From: Candidatus Gastranaerophilales bacterium
GTDB taxonomy: Bacteria; Cyanobacteriota; Vampirovibrionia; Gastranaerophilales; Gastranaerophilaceae
NCBI GenBank assembly: GCA_905236055.1
Contig: CAJOOA010000081.1
Coordinates: forward strand, 1 to 41,120
Length of the DNA: 41,120 nucleotides
Direction: 5' to 3'
The position numbers and the translations under genes are program-made. Under the pieces are notes generated by a model that saw nothing but the letters and a program-made list of their open reading frames with translations, was not told the DNA's origin and ran no database searches. This document shows, piece by piece, positions 1 to 6,507 of the stretch (within the stretch, counting starts at the first letter, position 1; every line of letters begins with the position of its first letter).

Positions 1-64
1 CAACGTGGCCTATAGTACCAATGTTAACGTGCGGTTTTGTACGTTCATACTTTTCACGTGCCAT
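1..64 (-). CDS. tuf: Elongation factor Tu (partial, N-terminus)
   Basis: This is the first 21 codons of EF-Tu, cut by the window edge. EF-Tu is the GTPase that brings aminoacyl-tRNA to the ribosome. The reading begins [20 protein letters not shown], which is the near-universal EF-Tu start running into the P-loop (GHVDHGKT family motif, mostly outside the window). The ATG is at 64-62, preceded by AAGGAG. The SD lies partly in a perfect 12-base palindrome (65-76) whose role, if any, is unclear. It has its own strong promoter at 131-158. Identification is by sequence; only the start is visible. Confidence 0.95.
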   Translation of the reverse strand, partial: MAREKYERTKPHVNIGTIGHV

Positions 65-130
65 GAGATTAATCTCCTTCTTTGATTTAATATACTACGT
101 TAACTTACTCTCTAAGTTATAACTTATTAT

Positions 131-158
131 ATTGTAGTATTTCAAAAAATTTTGTCAA
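131..158 (-). promoter_or_regulatory. Sigma-70-type promoter of tuf
   Basis: On the minus strand TTGACA (158-153) and TACAAT (136-131) are separated by 16 bases. The -35 matches the consensus fully and the -10 in five of six positions, as expected for a highly expressed gene. The leader of about 60 bases contains the palindrome AAGTTATAACTT (114-125). Confidence 0.7.
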
Positions 159-210
159 TGTTTTGGGGAAATTAACGGCTTACAAGTGAACATTTACTTA
201 AAATACAGTG

Positions 211-1335
211 TTATTGGCATAATTTGGCATAATGATAGTTATAAAATTCGTCAAATCTGTCTTCCAAAATTGCCTGTCGGGCTTTTTGCGAGAAATCGAC
301 TAAAAACTTTATGTTATGAATTGATATTAAAGCTTGGGCTGTACCCTCTCCGCATTTATACAAATGCCTTAAGTATGCCCGGGAATGGTTTTCGCAGCAA
401 TAACAGTCACAATTCTCATCAAGCGGGCTTGCATCCTCCTGATAAGCAGCATTCTTTATTTGACATTTACCCTCGTATGTGAAAAATGAGCCGTGGCGGG
501 CATTTCTAGTGGGAAGAACACAATCAAACATGTCAACACCGCGCATAATTCCGTCAAGTAAATCTTCGGGGGTGCCGACTCCCATTAAGTACCTCGGTTT
601 ATCAGCCGGAAGTAATGGTGCCGTAAATTCTACAAAATGATTCATGGTTTCTTTATCTTCTCCGACACTCAATCCGCCGATTGCATAACCGACAGCAGGG
701 ATTGATGATACAAAAGCTGCACTTTCACGTCTCAAATCATCATAAAAGGCGCCTTGACAAATTGGAAATAGAGCTTGATTCGTTGTTGCTTTGGCTTTAA
801 CACACCTTTCAAGCCATCTGTGAGTACGTTCCATTGCTTCTTTCGCCGTATTGTAATCACAAGGGTAAGGTGCGCACCAATCGAATGCCATAATTATATC
901 TGCCCCGATTGATTGTTGAATTTCCATCGATATTTCAGGACTTATAAAATGTTTTTTACCATCTTTTGGATCTCTGAATTCCACTCCCTCTTCGCTTATT
1001 TTTCTCAAGTGAGCTAACGAAAAGACCTGAAAACCACCGGAATCCGTCAGTACCGGTTTATTCCAATTCATCCACCCGTGTATGCCGCCAAACTTTTCTA
1101 TAAGCTTATGTCCTGCTCGCAGGTAGAGATGGTAAGAATTAGCGAGAATGATTTGAGCACCTGTGTCATACAAATTATTATTTGTAACCAATTTGACTGT
1201 AGAATTTGTTCCGACAGGCATAAAAATCGGCGTTAAAATATCCCCGTGCGGAGTATGTAAAATTCCGGCACGTGCGCCTGTCTTTTTATCAACATGAACT
1301 AACTGATAGTTAAAATTATCAAATACGGAGGTCAT
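211..1335 (-). CDS. tgt: Queuine/preQ1 tRNA-guanine transglycosylase
   Basis: Tgt swaps guanine-34 for the queuosine precursor in the GUN anticodons of Asp, Asn, His and Tyr tRNAs. The sequence shows the TIM-barrel family signatures: LTDSGGFQVFSL near the N-terminus, GGLSVGE, the catalytic Asp region FDCVLPTRNARHG and the zinc site CDCYCC followed by a downstream His. Length 374 aa is normal for the family. The open frame extends 21 codons further upstream, but those codons lie inside ndk; the start chosen is the ATG at 1335, whose A is the last base of the ndk stop (TAATG), with AAGGG upstream. The two genes are therefore translationally coupled. No other queuosine genes are in the window. 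Confidence 0.95.
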   Translation of the reverse strand: MTSVFDNFNYQLVHVDKKTGARAGILHTPHGDILTPIFMPVGTNSTVKLVTNNNLYDTGAQIILANSYHLYLRAGHKLIEKFGGIHGWMNWNKPVLTDSGGFQVFSLAHLRKISEEGVEFRDPKDGKKHFISPEISMEIQQSIGADIIMAFDWCAPYPCDYNTAKEAMERTHRWLERCVKAKATTNQALFPICQGAFYDDLRRESAAFVSSIPAVGYAIGGLSVGEDKETMNHFVEFTAPLLPADKPRYLMGVGTPEDLLDGIMRGVDMFDCVLPTRNARHGSFFTYEGKCQIKNAAYQEDASPLDENCDCYCCENHSRAYLRHLYKCGEGTAQALISIHNIKFLVDFSQKARQAILEDRFDEFYNYHYAKLCQ

Positions 1336-1823
1336 TATAGCCCTTGTTGATTGTAGCGTTCTTCGTCGTAAGCAATCAATTCCTGCATAGACTGCCAATT
1401 ATCATAGATTTCTTCGGGCTTAAAATATATACCGATTTCACGCTCAGCGCTTGTAATGGAATCAGAAGCATGAACAACATTATATTCCATAATTTGGGCA
1501 AAATCTGCACGAATAGTACCTACATCCGCATTTAAAGGACTTGTCGCGCCTACAATATGGCGAACAGATTCAACTGCATTATAACCTTGAATTACCATCG
1601 CAACAATGGGTGCGCTGGTAATGTAATATATAAGTCTTTTATAAAAAGATTTACCCTGATGCTCTTCGTAATGTTTTGCGGCAAGTTCAGGAGTAACCTG
1701 TAAAAGTTTCATACCGACTATTTTGAACCCTTTGTTCTCAAATCTTTCAATAATTTTGCCTATTAAGCCCCTTTTTACGCCATCCGGCTTAATTGCTACA
1801 AAAGTTCTTTCTTCCGGTTTCAT
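1335..1823 (-). CDS. ndk: Nucleoside diphosphate kinase
   Basis: Ndk transfers the gamma phosphate from ATP to other NDPs through a phosphohistidine. Visible family signatures are RTFVAIKPDGVKRG at the N-terminus, the GTIRADF stretch that follows NADV, and the active-site His in NVVHASDS. At 162 aa it is slightly longer than the usual 140-150 because of a C-terminal tail rich in E, Y and Q. The ATG at 1823 has GGAG eight to ten bases upstream; an earlier in-frame ATG 13 codons upstream encodes a stretch (YKYYTYFRIGA) unlike the family and is rejected. It forms an operon with tgt by a one-base stop/start overlap. Confidence 0.95.
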   Translation of the reverse strand: MKPEERTFVAIKPDGVKRGLIGKIIERFENKGFKIVGMKLLQVTPELAAKHYEEHQGKSFYKRLIYYITSAPIVAMVIQGYNAVESVRHIVGATSPLNADVGTIRADFAQIMEYNVVHASDSITSAEREIGIYFKPEEIYDNWQSMQELIAYDEERYNQQGL

Positions 1824-1906
1824 AATTGCTCCAATCCTAAAATACGTATAATACTTATACATACATTAGAGCACATAATGGTTAAAAAGTAAATATTGTA
1901 AGAGTA

Positions 1907-2350
1907 TTATCTGCCTATTTCGGTTGCTCTGCTTGCCATTGACCTTGAAATATTAATGAGTGCAAGGTTGGCTTCATAAGCACGCTGAGCCATAATTGCA
2001 TCAGCCATGTCTACCATTGCATTTACATTAGATGCCCTTATATAGCCGTTTTCGTCAGCATCAGGATGCCCCGGTGAATAAATTCTTTCGCCTACAGTCG
2101 GATCTTCAACACATCCGTTAAAAACGACCCCTCCTTGCAAATACGGTAACGTTCCGGTACCGAAAACGTCATTTTTCATAACGTTCATCAAACCATGAAA
2201 CGAAATATCTTCAGAAGCGTTCAGGACCGGTATTCTTCTGACATAATTCGGAGTATCTATATTCGCAATGTTTTTTGCGTGAATATCAAGCCGTAATCCG
2301 TGTGCTCTTAATGCATTTGAGCCAATATTCATTGATTCTAAGATACTCAT
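1907..2350 (-). CDS. flgC: Flagellar basal-body rod protein FlgC
   Basis: FlgC is a proximal rod subunit of the flagellum, exported through the flagellar type III apparatus. The 147-residue protein shows the N-terminal rod motif (SNALRAHGLRLDIHAKNIAN followed by DTPNY), the central PGHPDADENGYI segment found in FlgC, and the C-terminal coil NVNAMVDMADAIMAQRAYEANL. It is the last gene of the rod operon, 7 bases after flgB. The usual next gene fliE is not here: the next gene on this strand is ndk, 83 bases away and unrelated. Length and motifs are intact, so it is probably functional. Confidence 0.95.
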   Translation of the reverse strand: MSILESMNIGSNALRAHGLRLDIHAKNIANIDTPNYVRRIPVLNASEDISFHGLMNVMKNDVFGTGTLPYLQGGVVFNGCVEDPTVGERIYSPGHPDADENGYIRASNVNAMVDMADAIMAQRAYEANLALINISRSMASRATEIGR

Positions 2351-2357
2351 AATATAC

Positions 2358-2708
2358 CTACTTTCCTACATTTAGAACTGTTTTCATTTGTGTAATTATA
2401 TTAGACATTCTGCGAGTTGCCATTGTGTACATAAGAGAGTTCTTTTGCAATTCTGCAAGTTCTTCTGCTATGTCAATTTCTTTTTCCCGTCTGTCTTCTA
2501 TGACACCTGATGGTCCGAGCGCGGTGGATAATTTAGTTTCAATCGGGCTGTTCATTGTTCCCAAATATTGCGAGAAATCCACATCACGTCTTACATACCC
2601 GGGGGTGTCGATATTCGCGATATTTGAACCCAAAGCCCGCTGTCTTTGTGAAATCAAATCCATCATTAATGATGTTTTGCTCATAGAATCCAAACTTGTA
2701 AATGTCAT
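2358..2708 (-). CDS. flgB: Flagellar basal-body rod protein FlgB
   Basis: FlgB is a proximal rod subunit, partner of FlgC. The 116-residue product has the rod motif SNIANIDTPGYVRRDVDFSQ and the C-terminal helix LMYTMATRRMSNIITQMKTVLN; length is within the range for FlgB. AAGGA precedes the ATG. It sits 12 bases after the FlgF/G-like gene and 7 bases before flgC, the normal flgB-flgC order. Confidence 0.93.
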   Translation of the reverse strand: MTFTSLDSMSKTSLMMDLISQRQRALGSNIANIDTPGYVRRDVDFSQYLGTMNSPIETKLSTALGPSGVIEDRREKEIDIAEELAELQKNSLMYTMATRRMSNIITQMKTVLNVGK

Positions 2709-2720
2709 TTTATTTTATCC

Positions 2721-3434
2721 TTATTGATTTAGATTAATTGCCTTGTTATACATATCATCTGCGACTTTCATAAGATTCAAACTCGCGATCATAGAAGTAT
2801 TTAGTCTCATGAGATCATTTAATTCATCATAAATATTTGTGTTTGAAACTTCAATTGCATATTGGCGAATATTTTCTTCACCTTTTACAATTCTCGGGTT
2901 TCCGGAATCTTCTGTTATGACCATTTTATTGTTGTGTCCTTGTTCAAGTGATTCCGGAGAATCAAATTGAACAATCGGGATTGTACCTATTTTTTCCGGT
3001 AGAGAACCTGCGTTGTCATAATTATAAACGTCTCCGTTCGGTTTAATCTCAAATTTATAAGAATTTGCCGGAATTTTTATACCGTCACCAACCATCCAAT
3101 CATCATTTGTAACAAGATATCCGCCGACTCCTCTTTTAAATGAACCGTCTCTTGTATACTGAACTTCGCCGTCAGGGGATACAACAGGAATATATCCTTC
3201 TCCGCTTATTGCGACATCAAAAGGATTCTTACTTACTCTGATATCGCCCTGTGCCGCGTTGGTCCTGATAGCGCCGTCTACATAACCGTCTTCACGCAAT
3301 ATTTGTTCAAACCTATTTGTTTTATAAGCCGGAGTGCTGTAGTTTGCCATGTTATTTGAAATATAGCCAAGCTTTTCAAACTGCATTGTGGCATTATTTA
3401 TACTTTTTCTTACTACTGCTTGCATATTGTACAT
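2721..3434 (-). CDS. Flagellar rod/hook protein of the FlgF/FlgG family (second copy)
   Basis: This 237-residue protein belongs to the FlgF/FlgG/FlgE superfamily that builds the flagellar rod. It shows the N-terminal motif YISNNMANYSTPAYKTNRFE, the internal region KNPFDVAISGEGYIPV and the C-terminal coil beginning VSNTNIYDELNDLMRLN. ATG at 3434 has AGGAG nine bases upstream, overlapping the stop of the preceding gene. It lies directly after a second family member, so one is probably the proximal and one the distal rod protein. I cannot tell FlgF from FlgG by eye: the tail lacks the usual QRAYEAN, and both copies are somewhat shorter than enterobacterial FlgG (about 260). Confidence 0.87.
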   Translation of the reverse strand: MYNMQAVVRKSINNATMQFEKLGYISNNMANYSTPAYKTNRFEQILREDGYVDGAIRTNAAQGDIRVSKNPFDVAISGEGYIPVVSPDGEVQYTRDGSFKRGVGGYLVTNDDWMVGDGIKIPANSYKFEIKPNGDVYNYDNAGSLPEKIGTIPIVQFDSPESLEQGHNNKMVITEDSGNPRIVKGEENIRQYAIEVSNTNIYDELNDLMRLNTSMIASLNLMKVADDMYNKAINLNQ

Positions 3435-3446
3435 GTTTCAGTTCTC

Positions 3447-4145
3447 CTATGATGATGAACCAAGTTGTTGTATAACTTTTTGAAGATTGTTATTTTCAAT
3501 CATAAATATTTGTCTGTTTGCTTCAAAATTTCTTACTACCGGTTTTATGGCCAAAAATTCATTTTGAATAAGAACGTTTGAATATTCGTTATAACCCTGC
3601 TTTACGTCCGGATTAATAACGGCAAGACCGTTAGAATCTACGATTCCTAGATATCCGGCTTCAAGCATTTCATTTGAATTGCCATCATAAACACTTATTT
3701 TACCTTTTGTATTCACAACAACTTCAGATGGATTGTTCGGAACGATAGGTAATTTTATTGGCATGCCGGCATCGGAAAGCACAGGGTTATCCTCTAAATC
3801 TAATAAATTACCGACCTTGTCGAGTTTGAATCTGCCATCACGGGTTAATCTTACTCCCTCCGGAGTTTGAACCTGAAAATACCCTTTATTTGCCATTGTA
3901 ATATCCAAAGGATTTTTTGAAACCATTATACGACCGACCTGATCGTCAACGGTTTTTGACAACCCATGTATCCCGATATATTCGGTAAAGGAAGATACTA
4001 CCGGCTCACGCCTTTGGAATCCCACTTTGTCAAATCCGGCAACATTTTCATTTATTATGCCCAGAATTTCACTTTGAACGTGCATTGCACGAATTGAGGA
4101 TTTCATACCTTGTTCACAAAATCTTACGCCGCCGTTTATTTGCAT
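3447..4145 (-). CDS. Flagellar rod/hook protein of the FlgF/FlgG family (first copy)
   Basis: First gene of the rod operon, 232 residues. FlgF/FlgG family features are the N-terminal coil with INENVAGFDKVGFQRREP, the segment SKNPLDITMANKGYFQVQTP followed by RLTRDGRFKLD, and the C-terminal VVRNFEANRQIFMIENNNLQ, the counterpart of the QRAYEAN coil. Together with the second copy, FlgB and FlgC it supplies rod components; hook, filament, export and motor genes are outside the window. GAGG precedes the ATG. Two promoter candidates lie upstream, one of sigma-28 type at 4171-4198 and one of sigma-70 type at 4241-4268. Confidence 0.87.
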   Translation of the reverse strand: MQINGGVRFCEQGMKSSIRAMHVQSEILGIINENVAGFDKVGFQRREPVVSSFTEYIGIHGLSKTVDDQVGRIMVSKNPLDITMANKGYFQVQTPEGVRLTRDGRFKLDKVGNLLDLEDNPVLSDAGMPIKLPIVPNNPSEVVVNTKGKISVYDGNSNEMLEAGYLGIVDSNGLAVINPDVKQGYNEYSNVLIQNEFLAIKPVVRNFEANRQIFMIENNNLQKVIQQLGSSS

Positions 4146-4170
4146 ATTTGTTACCTCATTTCTCCCATGC

Positions 4171-4198
4171 TAATCGACTGATTTTACAATATACTTTA
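4171..4198 (-). promoter_or_regulatory. Sigma-28/FliA-like promoter of the flagellar rod operon
   Basis: On the minus strand TAAAGTAT (4198-4191) is followed after 12 bases by GTCGATTA (4178-4171). The known flagellar sigma consensus is TAAAGTTT, 11 bases, GCCGATAA in enterics and TAAA, 14-16 bases, GCCGATAT in Bacillus. Here TAAA to the -10 is 16 bases and six of eight -10 positions match. It lies some 25 bases before the first rod gene. Confidence 0.5.
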
Positions 4199-4240
4199 AC
4201 GAATTTGCGAAAAATCCTCCGATTAAGGGAGTCTGGCATG

Positions 4241-4268
4241 AATATAATGATTTTTTTATTCAAGTCAA
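4241..4268 (-). promoter_or_regulatory. Alternative sigma-70 promoter upstream of the rod operon
   Basis: On the minus strand TTGACT (4268-4263), 16 bases, TATATT (4246-4241). This is a plausible housekeeping promoter about 95 bases from the first rod gene and could act with, or instead of, the sigma-28-like site. Confidence 0.4.
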
Positions 4269-4299
4269 GGAAATGGGGACAGTGAATTTTAGAAGAATC

Positions 4300-6072
4300 T
4301 TACTTATTTCTTTGGAAAAGTTTTGAAAGTTCTTTGTGCTCGAAAAATTTTGATATAGGTCGTCCGTGGGGGCATGTTTCCGGATTTTTACATGTGCGCC
4401 AATTGTTGATAATTTCTTCCATCTGATATTGATTCAGATATGTATTTGCTTTGACTGCAGCTTTGCAGGAGGTTGTTATTAATATTTTTTCTTCAATATT
4501 ATCGATATCTCCAGAAATATTTTCCAAAATGTCCGCAAGTATATCTTTGGGAGGTATTTTTGATAATATTTGCGGAATTTTTCTGAAAATAACTTCGGTA
4601 TCCGAAATAAAATCAATTTCATAACCGTATTTCAGTAATTTATCTTTATTCGTTTCAAGGAGTTCTTTATCTGAAACAGAAACAGGAAGTACATCTGAAA
4701 TGAATAACAGCTGGCAATTAATATTTTTGGATTCTTTTAGCTTTTCATAAATATAGCGTTCTTCTGCTATATGCTGATCAACAATTTCCAATCCGTTTTC
4801 TTTTTCAATCAAAATATATGTTTTTTTGTATTGACCTATAATAATATCTTTCTGTACATATTCCGGTTCATCAACAAGCTTTGATTGTAAATGTTGCGGG
4901 GGTAAATTATTTTTATTGATACGCTCGCTTCTATCTGGATTTAAATACACAAGTTCACTTTGTGTTTTCTCAATAGGTTTTGAAAAAATCTCAGATATAT
5001 TTGTTTCGGCCGGAACAAACGCATCTTCTTTTTCTGAACTTTCAAATTCGGAAATTTTATCATAATTCTTGTATTCCAAATCTTCAATTCTCGATTGCAA
5101 GGCATCTCTTACGGAAGATGATATAAAATTAAATATTTGGTTTGGATTTTTGTACCTGACTTCCCTCTTAGACGGGTGAACATTAACATCTACGTCTGCA
5201 GGCGGTATTTCTAGGTTAAGTATTATAAATGGATACTTTGAACCGATAAGATTTCTGTATACCATATCGATTGCTTTCTGGAATACGGGACATTTCACAG
5301 GCCTTGAATTTACATAAGTATAGTAATCTTTTTTGCTTGCTCTTGTATAATCAGGAGAACTTACGTAACCTGTTATTTTTAACCCCGATAGTTTGTCCGT
5401 TTTTGCAACTTCTTTGAGATGAGATGCAGTATCTGCAGAAAATATTTCTTTTACGGACAATAGTTGATTATCTGTCGGCGAAGTTTTAAATGTTGTTTTC
5501 CCGTTGAATTTAAGTTCAAACGATATTTCGGGATGAATAATTGCAGCAGACTGCAGGAACTCACTAATATAAGCAAACTCGGTTTTGGGACTTTTTAAAA
5601 ATTTTAACCTTGCGGGAATGTTGTAAAACAAATCACGAACTTCCATAATTGTACCAACGGCACAGCCGGTCTGTGTTTGTTTTATCTCAGAATTGGCACA
5701 TTCGACTTTTGTTCCGTAGTCAAACTCCTTAGTACGTGTTACACAGATTACTTTTGAAATTGATATTATACTTGCAAGGGCTTCTCCTCTGAATCCCATA
5801 GTTTTTATATTGTATAAATCTTCTTCGGATTTAAGCTTGCTGGTGGCGTGTTTTGAAAATGCAAGAACTATATCGTCAGGATAAATTCCGCTTCCGTTAT
5901 CGGCGACTCGAATATCTCGGCATTCATTTGCAATCTCTGCGCTAATTTTAGAAGCACCTGCATCTATCGAATTCTCTATAAGCTCTTTTACAACAGAAAA
6001 CGGACGCTCAATAACTTCTCCCGCTGCGATTTGGTTAATAACATTTTTTGATAGTTGAATTATTTTCCCCAT
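4300..6072 (-). CDS. mutL: DNA mismatch repair protein MutL (endonuclease type)
   Basis: MutL couples mismatch recognition by MutS to strand removal. The N-terminal GHKL ATPase is clear (INQIAAGEVIERPFSVVKEL, DNGSGI, TMGFRGEALASI). The C-terminal dimerisation domain keeps nicking-site motifs: DQHIAEERYIYE at residues 432-443 (family DQHA-x2-E-x4-E with Ala replaced by Ile), SCKAAVKAN near 535 and CPHGRP at 567. This predicts a strand-nicking MutL as in most bacteria lacking MutH. Length 590 aa is normal. No ribosome-binding site is visible; a TATAAT box ends six bases before the ATG, so the mRNA may be leaderless. mutS is not nearby. Confidence 0.95.
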   Translation of the reverse strand: MGKIIQLSKNVINQIAAGEVIERPFSVVKELIENSIDAGASKISAEIANECRDIRVADNGSGIYPDDIVLAFSKHATSKLKSEEDLYNIKTMGFRGEALASIISISKVICVTRTKEFDYGTKVECANSEIKQTQTGCAVGTIMEVRDLFYNIPARLKFLKSPKTEFAYISEFLQSAAIIHPEISFELKFNGKTTFKTSPTDNQLLSVKEIFSADTASHLKEVAKTDKLSGLKITGYVSSPDYTRASKKDYYTYVNSRPVKCPVFQKAIDMVYRNLIGSKYPFIILNLEIPPADVDVNVHPSKREVRYKNPNQIFNFISSSVRDALQSRIEDLEYKNYDKISEFESSEKEDAFVPAETNISEIFSKPIEKTQSELVYLNPDRSERINKNNLPPQHLQSKLVDEPEYVQKDIIIGQYKKTYILIEKENGLEIVDQHIAEERYIYEKLKESKNINCQLLFISDVLPVSVSDKELLETNKDKLLKYGYEIDFISDTEVIFRKIPQILSKIPPKDILADILENISGDIDNIEEKILITTSCKAAVKANTYLNQYQMEEIINNWRTCKNPETCPHGRPISKFFEHKELSKLFQRNK

Positions 6073-6078
6073 AAATAT

Positions 6079-6084
6079 ATTATA
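6079..6084 (-). promoter_or_regulatory. -10 box six bases before the mutL start
   Basis: A perfect TATAAT on the minus strand ends at 6079 and the A of the mutL ATG is 6072, so transcription would be expected to start at or next to the start codon. No good -35 and no SD are seen. The same geometry occurs at rnpA and, with TATTAT, at miaA. Confidence 0.4.
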
Positions 6085-6360
6085 TTACATCAAATTTTTA
6101 TTTGTTAATTTCCTTTTTGCAGGTAATATCGTTGTTCATGGAATAGGCATGTTTTTTGCAAAAACATTGGCATGCCAAAAAATTCATGATTGTTTTTTAT
6201 AATTTAGTATCGTATTATTTGCTGATGATAATTTTAGAATTTGTCAAGGAATTTTACATAAAAATTTTGAAAAAAAATTTACAATTTTAACATTGTTGCG
6301 AAGTGTAAAGATGGCGTTATTATTGGGTTTTGCTGTTTGTAACATGTTGTAAAATTTTTG

Positions 6361-6431
6361 ATTCAAAATCATGTTTGAATTATTATCATAATCATAGAGT
6401 ATAGATTTTGGGATACAGAATGTTATTCTGT
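6361..6431 (+). promoter_or_regulatory. Two operator-like palindromes upstream of nrdD
   Basis: ATTCAAA and TTTGAAT (6361-6367, 6374-6380) and ACAGAAT and ATTCTGT (6415-6421, 6425-6431) are perfect 7-base inverted repeats with centres about 52 bases apart, close to five helical turns. The second lies just upstream of TATAAT at 6445. Its ACA...TGT ends recall NrdR boxes, but the core differs, so the binding factor is unknown. Confidence 0.4.
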
Positions 6432-6507
6432 TATTAAGGATAGTTATAATTATAAGAAGAAATATAATAGCTAACCTGTCAACGAAAGATTAGGAGGGTA
6501 TTTACCA

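Larger units (their letters stand above)
6073..6507. other. 435-base non-coding region between mutL and nrdD
   Basis: AT-rich divergent intergenic region with no credible gene. It holds, in order: the mutL -10 box; a hairpin TGTTTTTTGCAAAAACA near 6149-6165; a palindrome ATTCAAA-6-TTTGAAT at 6361-6380; a perfect inverted repeat ACAGAAT-GTT-ATTCTGT at 6415-6431; two TATAAT boxes at 6445-6450 and 6463-6468; and AGGAGGG before nrdD. I see no tRNA or known riboswitch. Confidence 0.6.

Noticed and set aside
65-76. Palindrome GAGATTAATCTC just before the tuf ATG
   Set aside because: It has no loop for a hairpin and may simply contain the SD; no evidence of an operator.
186-482. Plus-strand frame opposite the 3' end of tgt
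   Set aside because: It lies antisense to the conserved zinc-site region of tgt and has no family resemblance or ribosome-binding site.
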